A stretch of 64,000 nt of DNA, taken from Colwellia sp. PAMC 21821 (GTDB lineage Bacteria; Pseudomonadota; Gammaproteobacteria; Enterobacterales; Alteromonadaceae). Both the position numbers and the translations under genes were made by a program. Shown here piece after piece: positions 17,443-26,966 of this stretch. The notes under the pieces are model-generated. The model saw only the letters and a list, made by a program, of their open reading frames with translations. It ran no database searches and was not told the origin of the DNA. The stretch spans positions 2,170,001-2,234,000 of the forward strand of contig NZ_CP014943.1 of NCBI RefSeq assembly GCF_002077175.1, given 5' to 3'. Each line of letters opens with the position of its first letter. The first letter of the stretch is position 1.

Positions 17443-17598
17443 ATGCGCGATAAAATTCGTTTAGTTTCTAGTGCTGGCACTGGCCATTTTTACACTACAG
17501 ACAAGAACAAAAAAACTATGCCTGAAAAAATGGAGATCAAAAAGTTTGATCCTCGCATTCGTCAGCATGTTATGTACAAAGAAGCTAAAATCAAGTAA
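17443..17598 (+). CDS. rpmG: 50S ribosomal protein L33
   Basis: A 51-residue protein beginning [19 protein letters not shown] and ending KEAKIK, clearly L33. It has no cysteines, so it is the zinc-independent form. AAGGA is 7 bases before the ATG, just after the rpmB stop. L33 sits near the E site of the large subunit. It is very short but the match over its whole length and the conserved rpmB-rpmG pair make it certain. Confidence 0.96.
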   Translation: MRDKIRLVSSAGTGHFYTTDKNKKTMPEKMEIKKFDPRIRQHVMYKEAKIK

Positions 17599-17619
17599 TT
17601 GATAGACGCTTATTTAAAA

Positions 17620-17642
17620 GCCCGGTTTATACCGGGTTTTTT
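17620..17642 (+). terminator. Terminator of rpmB-rpmG
   Basis: CCCGGT (17621-17626), loop TTAT, ACCGGG (17631-17636), then six T. Placed 22 bases after the rpmG stop. Confidence 0.9.
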
Positions 17643-17771
17643 ATTGCCTAAAGAAAAGTTATCAGCTGTATTTGGTTTAATGTTTATGGCGAGTAGAACT
17701 ACGTTATATGTTCATGTTTAGCTAGGCTTAGCTGAGCATTTTAGTCAGATAAAAAGCAAGGTATATAATAA

Positions 17772-17804
17772 AAAAGAGAAACCGCTTAATGTGGTTTCTC
17801 TTTT
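17772..17804. terminator. Bidirectional terminator, rpmG side / DUF885 gene
   Basis: AAAAGAGAAACC (17772-17783) and GGTTTCTCTTTT (17793-17804) form a 12-bp perfect stem flanked by A and T runs. It mainly serves the minus-strand DUF885 gene ending at 17837. Confidence 0.8.
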
Positions 17805-17836
17805 AGTTTTTAGACGCATGAATGAAATGGGTCTAA

Positions 17837-19579
17837 TTATGTCTGCTGTTGTTTAATCCAATCCATCGTTAATTCTTCTAGCAATGCCATAGGTAAGCTG
17901 CCATTTTTTAACATTTGATGATGAAACGCTCTGATATCAAACTTATTACCAAGCGCTTTTTCCGCCTTAGCGCGTAGTTGACGAATTTTAATTTCGCCAA
18001 TTTTGTACGATAACGCCTGTGCTGGCCAGGTGATATATCGGTCAATTTGGCCAACAACATCAGCCATGCTTAAAGCGGTATTCTCGGCTAAATAATCAAT
18101 CGCTTGTTGGCGAGTCCAACCTTTAGAATGAATGCCTGTGTCGACCACTAAGCGACAAGCACGCCATGCTTCATAGGTTAAACGGCCAAAATCACTATAT
18201 GGGCTTTGGTAGAAGCCCATTTCTTTAGCTAAACGCTCAGAGTATAAGCCCCAGCCTTCACCAAAGGCCGAGTGATATAAGGTTTTACGAAATTCTGCCA
18301 TCTCAACTTCTTGGGCAATAGCGCTTTGAAAATGATGACCGGGTTCAGCCTCATGAAAAGTTAATGCCTCTAAGGTGTATAGCGGTTGGCTTTTTAAGCC
18401 TTTTGTTTCTATATAGTAAACGCCGGGTGTAGTGCCACTACCATCAGAGGCAACATAGTAGGCACCGCCGTCTGGGCTCGGTCTTATATCAAAAGTTGAG
18501 CGGGGTAATACCGAAAACCACTGAGGTAATTTAGCTGCCATTTTACGAGTGATATAACTCGCTTTCTCCATCATATCCATGGCACTTGTAGTATAAAATT
18601 GCTCGTCGGTCCGTAAAAACTCAATAAAATCTTTAAATTCTCCCTTAAAGCCTACGGCGTTAATAATTTCCTGCATTTCTTGCCGAATACGCTTAACTTC
18701 AGCTAACCCTGTTTGATGAATTTCATCAGCTGATAAATTAGTGGTGGTGTAATACTCGATTAAGTATTGGTAGTAATCATCGCCGCCTTCAACACTACTA
18801 ATACCGGCAGTGGTCCGACAGTTGGTCATATACTCTTGGGTAAAAAAGTCATAAAAGGCTTGGTACTCAGGCACTACAGTATCTTTAATCAAGGTTTTTA
18901 CTTGTTGGCGATATTGCGCTTGTTGCTTGGGTGATATTGCTTTTGGCATATTTAACATGGGGGCGTAAAAAACACTGTCTTCAGCATGGGTCACTAAATG
19001 CTTACTAATTGATTTATCGTAGTTTTTAAAGCTCTCACAGTAATGTGTATGGCCTTGAGCGACGGCCTGCTTAAGATCAACAATGTGTTCTTGGTTGTAA
19101 CGAGGGTAATCTGCCAGACTGATCAGGTAGTCACGATAGTCTTGTTCGGTTAAGAACGACATGTTGGCTGGAGCACCAGCAAAATAACTATGAAAGCCAG
19201 CATAGTAGGTTAACGGATAAAGGTGATCTTGAAATTGATAACTTTTCGCTTCCGCTTCACGTTCATATTTGAATAAACGATAGGTCACCTGATCCGCTGA
19301 TGTCAGTTTATTCACGTTGATGCTGTTAACACGCACTAACAATTCATTATTGTATTTTGACCGACGATCACGACCATTTTTTGATACATCAGGCAACTTA
19401 CCGTTCAAACGAAATGCGTCAGGATCTTTTCGAAAGAAAATTTGTTCTTTATTGGCGCTTTGCCAATGGTCATCGAGCAACTGTTGAAATTGCTCACTTG
19501 CTTGGTTGGCAAATGTGCTGGTGGCACTGAATAAGCCACTGAGCACTAACGCGGTTATACTTAATTGTTTTAGTTTCAT
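17837..19579 (-). CDS. DUF885 family exported metallopeptidase-like protein
   Basis: 580 residues from ATG at 19579. A longer open frame reaches 19783 but those 68 residues cross into the promoter of the divergent gene and hide the signal peptide, KLKQLSITALVLSGLFSATSTFA, so the shorter start is right. The mature protein belongs to DUF885; a HEAEPGHHFQ motif resembling zinc-peptidase HExxH-type sites is present in the C-terminal half, along with the GWGLYSERLAKEMG region typical of the family. Members are thought to be periplasmic or outer-membrane-linked peptidases; substrates are not known. It stands alone and is divergent from a small anchored protein gene. Confidence 0.85.
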   Translation of the reverse strand: MKLKQLSITALVLSGLFSATSTFANQASEQFQQLLDDHWQSANKEQIFFRKDPDAFRLNGKLPDVSKNGRDRRSKYNNELLVRVNSINVNKLTSADQVTYRLFKYEREAEAKSYQFQDHLYPLTYYAGFHSYFAGAPANMSFLTEQDYRDYLISLADYPRYNQEHIVDLKQAVAQGHTHYCESFKNYDKSISKHLVTHAEDSVFYAPMLNMPKAISPKQQAQYRQQVKTLIKDTVVPEYQAFYDFFTQEYMTNCRTTAGISSVEGGDDYYQYLIEYYTTTNLSADEIHQTGLAEVKRIRQEMQEIINAVGFKGEFKDFIEFLRTDEQFYTTSAMDMMEKASYITRKMAAKLPQWFSVLPRSTFDIRPSPDGGAYYVASDGSGTTPGVYYIETKGLKSQPLYTLEALTFHEAEPGHHFQSAIAQEVEMAEFRKTLYHSAFGEGWGLYSERLAKEMGFYQSPYSDFGRLTYEAWRACRLVVDTGIHSKGWTRQQAIDYLAENTALSMADVVGQIDRYITWPAQALSYKIGEIKIRQLRAKAEKALGNKFDIRAFHHQMLKNGSLPMALLEELTMDWIKQQQT

Positions 19580-19703
19580 AAAAAGCCTTGATTTTGGAAA
19601 GCTGATATTGGATTCATTATTATTTGTTAATAGTGTAAAGCTATGTACTAATAAGCTCAATTTTTTCGTATCATGCAGATAGTTGAAAGTAGGGAGGCCT
19701 ATC

Positions 19704-20189
19704 ATGGTGAAATTATCAAAAACGGGTTGGAATAATGTCATCATCTTTGTTGTTATGGGCTTTATTTTATTGATTAACGTCACTAATAAAAAGATCTATT
19801 CGTCAGATGAAAGTAGCAATCAAGATATAGCGCTAGTCGGAACACAAAATATTATTTTAACGCTAAACATTAATAATATTGTCGCTATTGAGCGCATAGG
19901 TCGCACTTGGCGGGCAACGCCGACCAGTATCTCTGGACAAGCATTAGCACAAATGATGATGTCTTGGCAGGAAAGTAGTGGTCAGGGAATGGCGCAAGCA
20001 CCAGAAGTTGATCGCCAATTTTCCCTTGACGTTTTGCTTGATATTGCTGGAAAAACACAACCATTACAGTTAAGTTTCTATGCCACAGAACAACAATTAT
20101 TAATATTTAATCACACATCACAACAGTGGCTTGTCATGCCAATCGCTATGTACGGGCAATTATTTCCTCAAGAAATTTTTGTCAATTAA
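19704..20189 (+). CDS. Small membrane-anchored protein of unknown function
   Basis: 161 residues from ATG 19704, which follows AGGGAGG (19691-19697) by 6 bases; a start at 19683 has no such site. One N-terminal transmembrane helix (about residues 9-28, NNVIIFVVMGFILLINVT) anchors a soluble domain that would lie in the periplasm and has predicted beta strands and a central helix. I recognise no family. It is 49 bases upstream of an ATP-grasp gene and then mutM on the same strand, so may be part of that transcript. Confidence 0.65.
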   Translation: MVKLSKTGWNNVIIFVVMGFILLINVTNKKIYSSDESSNQDIALVGTQNIILTLNINNIVAIERIGRTWRATPTSISGQALAQMMMSWQESSGQGMAQAPEVDRQFSLDVLLDIAGKTQPLQLSFYATEQQLLIFNHTSQQWLVMPIAMYGQLFPQEIFVN

Positions 20190-20238
20190 CTAACGTAGCC
20201 ATGTTCATCGAAAACCCTGAAGTAGAGGTAATAAATTT

Positions 20239-21174
20239 ATGAGAAAATGCGCAATTTTATCCATGGACAGTTTAGCTGATTTTGAAGCTTACGATTGTTT
20301 AATTGACGAGCCTATGTTGGCTTTAGGATGGCAAACTGAACTGGTTTCATGGCGTTGTGCTAACGTAAATTGGTCAGATTATGAAGCGGTTATTATTCGA
20401 AGCCCTTGGGATTATCAAGACGATATGGAAAGCTTTCTGAGCGTATTGTCAACTATTGAGCAATCAACCGCGCGGCTAGAAAACAGCTTGAATGTGGTTG
20501 AGTGGAATATTAATAAAAGTTATTTAAAAAGCCTAGCTGCAGACAACGTAACTATAGTACCGACGTTATGGCCAGAGACTTTTGATTCTAAAAATATAGC
20601 AGAATATTTCAGCCATTTTGCGACCGAGCAAATCGTATTAAAGCCGCGGGTAAGTGCCAATGCCGATAATACTTTTTGGCTAACAACAGATAATTATCAA
20701 GATAAAATGGCTGATTTAAGTCAAGCGTTTGCTAGTCGAGAATTGATGGTGCAACCTTTTATGGCAGCAATCTGCCAAGAGGGGGAATTTTCATTGTTTT
20801 ATTTTAATGGCAAGTACAGCCACACAATATTAAAAACCCCAGCACAAGGTGATTTTCGTGTACAAGAAGAGCATGGTGGTGGGTTATTAACGGTAACACC
20901 TGAGCCGTCACTATTGGTTGCAGCAAATAACACAATGCAAGCCATCAGTAAGCTACATGGTGAGTTGCTTTATGCTCGTATTGATTTTGTACGCCATCAA
21001 GACACCTTTGCTCTGATGGAGGCTGAATTAATTGAGCCATCGCTTTATTTTAATATGGATGAAGCCGCGCCACAGCGCTTTGTCGATGCTTTCGTAACAC
21101 GCATGGCATTAGGTGAGCCTAAATTAATAAACGCTGAATCCGACGCTGAAAATTCATCTCGAGGAAAATCTTAA
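20239..21174 (+). CDS. ATP-grasp superfamily ligase-like protein
   Basis: 311 residues resembling ATP-grasp enzymes of the glutathione synthetase/RimK/DcsG kind. The preATP-grasp Rossmann part contains VIIRSPWDYQDD; the ATP-grasp core has VLKPRVSANADN (nucleotide-binding Lys), the adenine-lid stretch ELMVQPFM, and ALMEAELIEPSLYF with metal-binding acids. Such enzymes join a carboxylate, activated as acyl-phosphate, to an amine or thiol; substrate cannot be told from the sequence. It ends one base before the mutM start, so it is cotranscribed and tightly linked with mutM. Confidence 0.8.
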   Translation: MRKCAILSMDSLADFEAYDCLIDEPMLALGWQTELVSWRCANVNWSDYEAVIIRSPWDYQDDMESFLSVLSTIEQSTARLENSLNVVEWNINKSYLKSLAADNVTIVPTLWPETFDSKNIAEYFSHFATEQIVLKPRVSANADNTFWLTTDNYQDKMADLSQAFASRELMVQPFMAAICQEGEFSLFYFNGKYSHTILKTPAQGDFRVQEEHGGGLLTVTPEPSLLVAANNTMQAISKLHGELLYARIDFVRHQDTFALMEAELIEPSLYFNMDEAAPQRFVDAFVTRMALGEPKLINAESDAENSSRGKS

Positions 21175-21175
21175 T

Positions 21176-22096
21176 ATGCCTGAATTACCTGAGGTAGAAG
21201 TTTGTCGATTAGGCATTACACCCCATATAGCTGGCCAGAAAGTTAGCCAGGTTATTGTACGTAATGCCAAACTTCGCTGGCCTATCCCAGATGAAGTGCA
21301 TAGTGTGGTCGGTAAAACTTTAGAAAAAATAGAGCGGCGTTCAAAGTATTTATTGTTAAGGTTTTCAAGCGGTACGCTATTATTACATTTAGGGATGTCG
21401 GGCTCAGTGCGTATTCTTGAGGAGCACATACCTGCGGCTAAGCATGACCATTTTGAAATGCTTTTTGATAACGACAAAATGTTAAGGTTGAACGACCCAC
21501 GCCGTTTTGGTGCGGTATTGTGGTTTCCTGAACATCATGATTTACAAGGGTTATTAACAAAATTAGGACCAGAACCGCTCACGGAAGATTTTACTTATGG
21601 GCACTTATTTTCCAAGGCCGGTAATCGTAAAGTACCGGTTAAAACCTTTTTAATGGATAACCATGTGGTGGTAGGCGTAGGTAATATTTACGCTAATGAA
21701 GCATTGTTTATCGCGAGTATTCATCCTGCTACTTTAGTTAATAGTATTAGCGAAGAAAAGTTTAATGAGTTAACCGATATTATTAAACAAGTATTAGCAG
21801 CCGCTATTGAGCAAGGTGGCACGACCTTAAAAGACTTTACACAGGCTGACGGTAAGCCGGGCTATTTTGCCCAAAAGCTTTTTGTTTACGGACGCGCAGG
21901 TGAAAAATGTGACGGTTGCCAAACGGTACTTGAAGAAATTCGTCAGTCTAATCGCAGCTCAGTATTTTGCCCACAATGCCAAATACAAGTAATACCGAAA
22001 AAAGTAGCAAAAAAAGCAGTAAAACAAAAAGTAAAAACTGTCATAAAGAAAGCGACAGTTAAAAAGGTAGCTAAAAAAGTCGTTAAAAATAAATAA
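21176..22096 (+). CDS. mutM: Formamidopyrimidine-DNA glycosylase with lysine-rich tail
   Basis: The N-terminus MPELPEVEVCRLG provides catalytic Pro2 and Glu3; Lys in SKYLLLRF-type region and the C-terminal zinc finger (CDGC ... CPQC) are all present, so this bifunctional glycosylase/AP lyase should remove 8-oxoguanine and Fapy lesions. Residues 1-271 cover the usual enzyme (about 270 residues). Residues 272-306 are an extra tail of 35 residues of which 15 are lysine, the rest mostly Val, Ala and Thr, in KKVAKK-like repeats similar to histone H1/HU-type tails. It follows the ATP-grasp gene after 1 base. coaD, its usual neighbour, lies 2.2 kb downstream on the other strand. Confidence 0.95.
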   Translation: MPELPEVEVCRLGITPHIAGQKVSQVIVRNAKLRWPIPDEVHSVVGKTLEKIERRSKYLLLRFSSGTLLLHLGMSGSVRILEEHIPAAKHDHFEMLFDNDKMLRLNDPRRFGAVLWFPEHHDLQGLLTKLGPEPLTEDFTYGHLFSKAGNRKVPVKTFLMDNHVVVGVGNIYANEALFIASIHPATLVNSISEEKFNELTDIIKQVLAAAIEQGGTTLKDFTQADGKPGYFAQKLFVYGRAGEKCDGCQTVLEEIRQSNRSSVFCPQCQIQVIPKKVAKKAVKQKVKTVIKKATVKKVAKKVVKNK

Positions 22097-22287
22097 TGCT
22101 AATTTTACTCACCATGACATCTACTTTTACTTTATACGCAATAAAAAACGGTTTTAGCCAGTAGAAATGATCAGTTGCTGCGTGATATCGGCATAATGAG
22201 ACTACTGAAAGTACTTCGACAATAGCTAGGCTTATAAATTGAAGAGATTTAATACTTAGCGCTTTATTGAATGGTTGGCTGGGTTAG

Positions 22288-22824
22288 CTATTTTGTTATT
22301 TTGTATAGGTAAACAGGCGACTTATAAAAGTCATCAAGCATGATCACAGTATCAGGCTGAAATGTTGGTAAGGCAAAATTATTACTGATAAGAAAGTCAA
22401 TTTTTGGTTGCTCTAAAAGTAATTTAGCCTGAATTTTTATCATGGCTTGCGGGTATAAATAACACACTATCACCGATGCAGCAGGCAGACTTGCGTGATA
22501 AAAATTTTCTCGATGCAAGGTTAGATTACTTAAACCAAATATCTGCTTAAGGACTAATGAGATAAGCCATGGCAGTATAGACATTTCATAACCAATGACT
22601 TGTCTTTGTCGATTGTTTTTGGCTATGGGTATAACGAAATTCCCCCAGCCACTGCCTAAATCAATAATTGCTCCAGTACCTGTTTTATCGACCAAGTCGC
22701 TCATCACTTTATAGGCCTTTCTTGAGCTTGGCATAGGTGAAATACCTAGCTTAACGCTACTGTATATTAGTGATCCCGTAATAAACATTGCAGCTAGTAA
22801 GAGTAAAATATCAAAGATTATCAA
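22288..22824 (-). CDS. Membrane-anchored class I SAM methyltransferase-like protein
   Basis: 178 residues. An N-terminal hydrophobic helix (about 2-24) is followed by a Rossmann methyltransferase fold with motif I IIDLGSGWGNF, the acidic end of strand 2 (VIGYEMS) and SVIVCYLYPQAM as motif IV-like strand. The domain is short and may lack the last strands of a full fold. No ATG fits the N-terminus; TTG at 22824 is the likely start but without a strong ribosome-binding site, so the start is uncertain. Substrate unknown; attachment to the inner membrane suggests a lipid, quinone or membrane protein. Confidence 0.7.
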   Translation of the reverse strand: MIIFDILLLLAAMFITGSLIYSSVKLGISPMPSSRKAYKVMSDLVDKTGTGAIIDLGSGWGNFVIPIAKNNRQRQVIGYEMSILPWLISLVLKQIFGLSNLTLHRENFYHASLPAASVIVCYLYPQAMIKIQAKLLLEQPKIDFLISNNFALPTFQPDTVIMLDDFYKSPVYLYKITK

Positions 22825-23247
22825 GGTATAATTCCGAAACCAATGGTGTATACCAAACGAATGAATAAATGCTACGGATCAACGTTGGCTCGATATTTAG
22901 TACGTTAACTGCAATTTTTAGTAAAGTCGACAGACGAATAAACATTCCAACTTTACGCTCGGGAATTAACTTTTAATCTTTTAGTCGGTTATTTATTTCA
23001 ACCCTCTGTATTTAAAGATTTAAATATCAATTGGCGTTGCGGTTTTCTCCAAATAAAAGCTGATATATTTTACTCTGTTTGGCAATATATACAGCGTTTA
23101 ACAAAGTATCGGTGCGCTAAAGCTATTTACTCACTTTCATTCACTGTACAATGATGTTTTACGTATAACGGTTATACTGAATTGCGACAGCTATAAAGTG
23201 AGCGCAATAAATAAGATCAGATAACCCTATAAGAGTTAAATAGTTTG
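22825..23247. other. Gene-free stretch with weak repeat-end similarity
   Basis: 423 bases between divergent genes. GTATACCAAACGAATGAATAA near 22847 resembles one end of the MITE-like repeats and GTTTGGCAATATATAC near 23078 could be a degenerate partner, but the match is weak. No RNA gene or strong promoter was recognised. AAGAG before the 23248 start is visible. Confidence 0.35.
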
Positions 23248-23571
23248 ATGAAACCTTACGAAAGCATTGCCGAATTAGTTGCCAATCTAGAATTAGAAAT
23301 TAAAGCAATTAACGACGAAATTACTACCCTGAAAACTGAGCCTCAAAGCTTTAATGAACAAGTTATTTTTAAATATATTGAAACGGGTAGTACCGGTAAA
23401 ACAAAAGACTTTGTGCGTTCATTAGGCGTAAAGTCTGAGCGTGGTTCGTTATTCTCCTCGGGTGATGTTAGCAAGCTAATAAAAGCTGGCAGCGATGATA
23501 TTTCGTCAGAGTTACTTGCTATAGCCCGAAAGGTCGCTAATATGAAGAATAAGAATGGCAAGTTGCGTTAA
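23248..23571 (+). CDS. Small conserved-looking protein of unknown function
   Basis: 107 residues starting at ATG 23248 (AAGAG upstream); an in-frame TTG three bases earlier is less likely. Residues ~1-35 form a probable coiled coil (SIAELVANLELEIKAINDEI), the middle GKTKDFVRSLGVKSERGS resembles a helix-turn-helix-like segment, and the end is basic (KVANMKNKNGKLR). Together this could be a small DNA- or RNA-associated protein, but I do not recognise a family. It is followed 108 bases later by a cold-shock gene on the same strand. Confidence 0.6.
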   Translation: MKPYESIAELVANLELEIKAINDEITTLKTEPQSFNEQVIFKYIETGSTGKTKDFVRSLGVKSERGSLFSSGDVSKLIKAGSDDISSELLAIARKVANMKNKNGKLR

Positions 23572-23679
23572 TCAGTTATAATGCACTTGGCTTAAAGTAG
23601 CCAACTAAATTCAAATTCTGATTTGTAATGGTGATAGCAAGTCAGAATTATATTTTTCACCGAAGATAAAGAGAATAAT

Positions 23680-23886
23680 ATGAGCAAAGGTATAGTTAAG
23701 TGGTTTAATGCAGACAAAGGTTTCGGTTTTATTACTCCAGAAGATGGCAGCAAAGATTTATTTGTTCATCATTCAGAGATCCAATCTGGTGGTGAATACG
23801 CAACTTTGGCTGACGGCCAAGCAGTTGAGTTTGAAGTAGGCCAAGGACAAAAAGGTCCATGTGCAAATAAAGTAGTTGCTGTTTAA
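23680..23886 (+). CDS. Cold-shock domain protein (CspA family)
   Basis: 68 residues, one cold-shock domain. RNP1 (KGFGFI) and RNP2 (LFVHHS) and the usual first strand [15 protein letters not shown] are intact. Such proteins bind single-stranded RNA/DNA and melt RNA secondary structure. The preceding 108 bases are a possible untranslated leader, as in cold-inducible csp genes, but induction cannot be shown from the sequence. A long hairpin follows the gene. Confidence 0.95.
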   Translation: MSKGIVKWFNADKGFGFITPEDGSKDLFVHHSEIQSGGEYATLADGQAVEFEVGQGQKGPCANKVVAV

Positions 23887-23896
23887 GCGCTAATCC

Positions 23897-23934
23897 ATAA
23901 GTAAGCGAGTGCGTTAACGCATTCGTTTACTTAT
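23897..23934 (+). terminator. Long hairpin after cold-shock gene
   Basis: ATAAGTAAGCGAGTGCG (23897-23913), loop TTAA, CGCATTCGTTTACTTAT (23918-23934): 17-bp stem with two G-U pairs. T-run is short (ACTTTATC), so termination plus RNA 3' end protection is likely. Confidence 0.7.
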
Positions 23935-24118
23935 ACTTTATCGATAGAAAAATCTGAACATCCCCTCTTATCCGAAATAATCATAACAGCTATATATATG
24001 TTTGCTGTTTTAGTTCTTCGAGCACTTAGCTTAACACTCAATTCAACACTCAATTAATCATTTAATTAAACATTTAAAAGTATCGGCTAATACCCCGTTG
24101 CTCAATTACTTAACGCAG

Positions 24119-24849
<731 letters not shown>

Positions 24850-24894
24850 CTATTGTAATTGTTGAAGCGGCTAAATTCAAAGTAATCAAATAAT

Positions 24895-25287
24895 TTAGCT
24901 TACACTCTGCTGTTTTAGTTTCTTTAACATGGCCGTCATTTGGTCATTAACCATATTTAATCCTTGGTAAGGGCGGATCATTACTTTGAATTCAGTTATT
25001 TCCCCGTGCTCATTCCAGGTGATCATATCAATACCGTTAATGTCGATGCCATTCATATGTAATGAAAATTCTAATACGGCTGAGTTATCACCCAAAAATT
25101 CTCGATGGTATTTAAAGGTACCATTTAAAAAAGTATGAAAGGCTGCCGTTAGGTACATGCTGACCATTTTCTTCCCTTTTATAGGAGTATGGATCACCGG
25201 TGAAAATAGGGTAGCGTCATCAGCAAGCAGAGTTGACACTTGATCAACGGCTTTATTTTTTATCAATTCATGCCAATTATTAAGCAT
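24895..25287 (-). CDS. NTF2/SnoaL-like small protein
   Basis: 130 residues with the cone-shaped alpha+beta layout of NTF2/SnoaL-like proteins (NWHELIKNKAVDQVSTLLADDATLFSPV then alternating strands, ending ITEFKVMIRPYQGL). The family includes isomerases, hydrolases and ligand-binding proteins and active-site residues are not diagnostic here. It is divergent from a TetR regulator gene with 171 bases between, a layout often used where the regulator controls the small enzyme. Ligand unknown. Confidence 0.75.
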   Translation of the reverse strand: MLNNWHELIKNKAVDQVSTLLADDATLFSPVIHTPIKGKKMVSMYLTAAFHTFLNGTFKYHREFLGDNSAVLEFSLHMNGIDINGIDMITWNEHGEITEFKVMIRPYQGLNMVNDQMTAMLKKLKQQSVS

Positions 25288-25458
25288 TTTAGCGTCCTTT
25301 TTGATTGGTTTTTATGCATGCAAAGTTAAGATGCAATTAAATCTAACAGGTGTCAATATCAAACTTACTTAAAGTATTTACTCGAAATGCTTTAATGTTG
25401 GCTGATTTTGATAGTATGATAGAAAAATATCTGTCCACAAATACAAGAAGTAGTATTC

Positions 25459-26115
25459 ATGAAAACTAGGGATAAAATAATTCAAGCCAGTATTGTATTA
25501 TTTAATGAACAGGGTGAGCGAAATGTTACCACCAATCACATTGCCGCTGATCTTGGTATTAGTCCCGGTAATCTTTACTACCACTTTCGTAATAAAGAAG
25601 ACATTATACTTTCAATCTATGAAGAGTATGCGCGTAATCTTTTAATCGAAACCATGCCGGAAGTAAGCCCTGACGTAAAACCTCTTGATGCCATTATTTT
25701 ATATATGGATGTGGTCTTTCAGGCGATGATGAAGTTTCGTTTCTTCTACAGTAACTTACCTGTATTACTCGCGAAAAATCCTTTATTGCATGACAAGTAT
25801 GTTGAAGTACAAAGCTTTATTGCCCAACGCGTCAGTGAGTTATTACTTTCGCTGCGTGAAGCTAAAATGATGGAGTTTTCCGACGAAGACTTACCCGATA
25901 TTGTCAGTATTCTGCGTTTAGTAAATACCTTTTGGTTAAGTTTCTATCAAACACAAAATAATGATAACGAAATTAACGACGCGGTATTCTATCAGGGCGT
26001 GTTGAAAATATTAGTCATTATTCATCCATACATAAGCGAAGGGGCTAAGAGTGAGTTTTTAGAGGCTCGTGCCATGTACCGCCAACGCTGCCAAGATAGT
26101 TTAAATGTGGCATAA
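25459..26115 (+). CDS. TetR family transcriptional regulator
   Basis: 218 residues. The N-terminal helix-turn-helix (residues ~25-48: NVTTNHIAADLGISPGNLYYHF) is typical of TetR repressors; the rest is a helical ligand-binding domain of the DUF/TetR_C kind with no recognised ligand. AAGAAG lies upstream of the ATG. The intergenic region carries the palindrome TGCATGCA at 25315-25322, a possible operator shared with the divergent NTF2-like gene. Confidence 0.88.
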   Translation: MKTRDKIIQASIVLFNEQGERNVTTNHIAADLGISPGNLYYHFRNKEDIILSIYEEYARNLLIETMPEVSPDVKPLDAIILYMDVVFQAMMKFRFFYSNLPVLLAKNPLLHDKYVEVQSFIAQRVSELLLSLREAKMMEFSDEDLPDIVSILRLVNTFWLSFYQTQNNDNEINDAVFYQGVLKILVIIHPYISEGAKSEFLEARAMYRQRCQDSLNVA

Positions 26116-26162
26116 GTTGCTGATCAATAACGAGTAGCAATAGTAACAGCAATGCATTAACT

Positions 26163-26918
26163 TTAAGACTGGTAACCGTTTAACAACGCTTGCCAGTTTT
26201 TTTCGCGCCATTGAAAATCAGTTATTTTATGACTTTCTTTACGAAATGATCTCAGTAATCTAGCCATGTTTTTTTCTGGCCATTTAATTTGATTATTTCG
26301 CTGTTCGCCTTGGTCAAAGTCAATTAACCAAACTTTATCTTTATCATCAATTAAAATGTTATGTGCATTTAAGTCATGATGATAAATACCTTGTTGATGA
26401 AAAGTTTTAATGACCTGGCCAATTTTCTGCCAAAGCTGTTCATCAATTTCCTGCTTACTGAGTATACCCACCAGATCAGTAGCGTTTTGAATGCGTGATG
26501 ACAGTAAATCGGCACGATAAAATAAGCCATGTTTACTAACACGAAATGCGATCGGTTTAGGCGCAGGTAAGTCTAATGCTCGCATCGTTTTAAGTAGATC
26601 AAACTCGCGTGCAGATCGGGTCTTTTCTATGCCAGTATAGATATAGTGGTCGTTTACAACTTTGCCAATTAAACCGCCACGATAGTAATGACGCAAGACC
26701 CAATTTTGTAAAATGCCAGCGGCGTTTTCAGTGGCAATAAACCAAGTTGTACCGCGGCCTTGAGCACTACCTACGATGGCATTTTTGGCTTGCCAATAAT
26801 CGCCGTTAAGCATTTCAGGGGCAAAAACGCTAACGTCATCGCTGTCATATCGACAATAAACATTGCCTTGTTGAAAAGTTTTTTCATTACAGGGTTTTAC
26901 AATTGCGGGCTTGTTCAA
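26163..26918 (-). CDS. kdkA: 3-deoxy-D-manno-octulosonic acid kinase
   Basis: 251 residues with a protein-kinase-like fold: YHHDLNAHNILID (catalytic loop His-x-Asp ... Asn) and WLIDFDQGE (metal-binding DFD). This matches KdkA, which phosphorylates Kdo at position 4 in lipopolysaccharides carrying a single Kdo, as in Haemophilus and Vibrio. The 48-base gap to the divergent heptosyltransferase-like gene, and waaA nearby, support an LPS-core role at the cytoplasmic face of the inner membrane. Confidence 0.9.
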   Translation of the reverse strand: MNKPAIVKPCNEKTFQQGNVYCRYDSDDVSVFAPEMLNGDYWQAKNAIVGSAQGRGTTWFIATENAAGILQNWVLRHYYRGGLIGKVVNDHYIYTGIEKTRSAREFDLLKTMRALDLPAPKPIAFRVSKHGLFYRADLLSSRIQNATDLVGILSKQEIDEQLWQKIGQVIKTFHQQGIYHHDLNAHNILIDDKDKVWLIDFDQGEQRNNQIKWPEKNMARLLRSFRKESHKITDFQWREKNWQALLNGYQS

Positions 26919-26966
26919 GATAATAGGCCTATATTATAGTTCTGCTCCTATTGTGGTGAATCCTTT

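Noticed and set aside
17837..19579. Active zinc peptidase assignment for DUF885 protein
   Set aside because: HEAEPGH lacks the standard HExxH spacing, so activity is suggested by family only and is not asserted.
19580..19783. 68-residue N-terminal extension of the DUF885 protein
   Set aside because: It covers the promoter region of the divergent gene and would bury a clear signal peptide; the ATG at 19579 is preferred.
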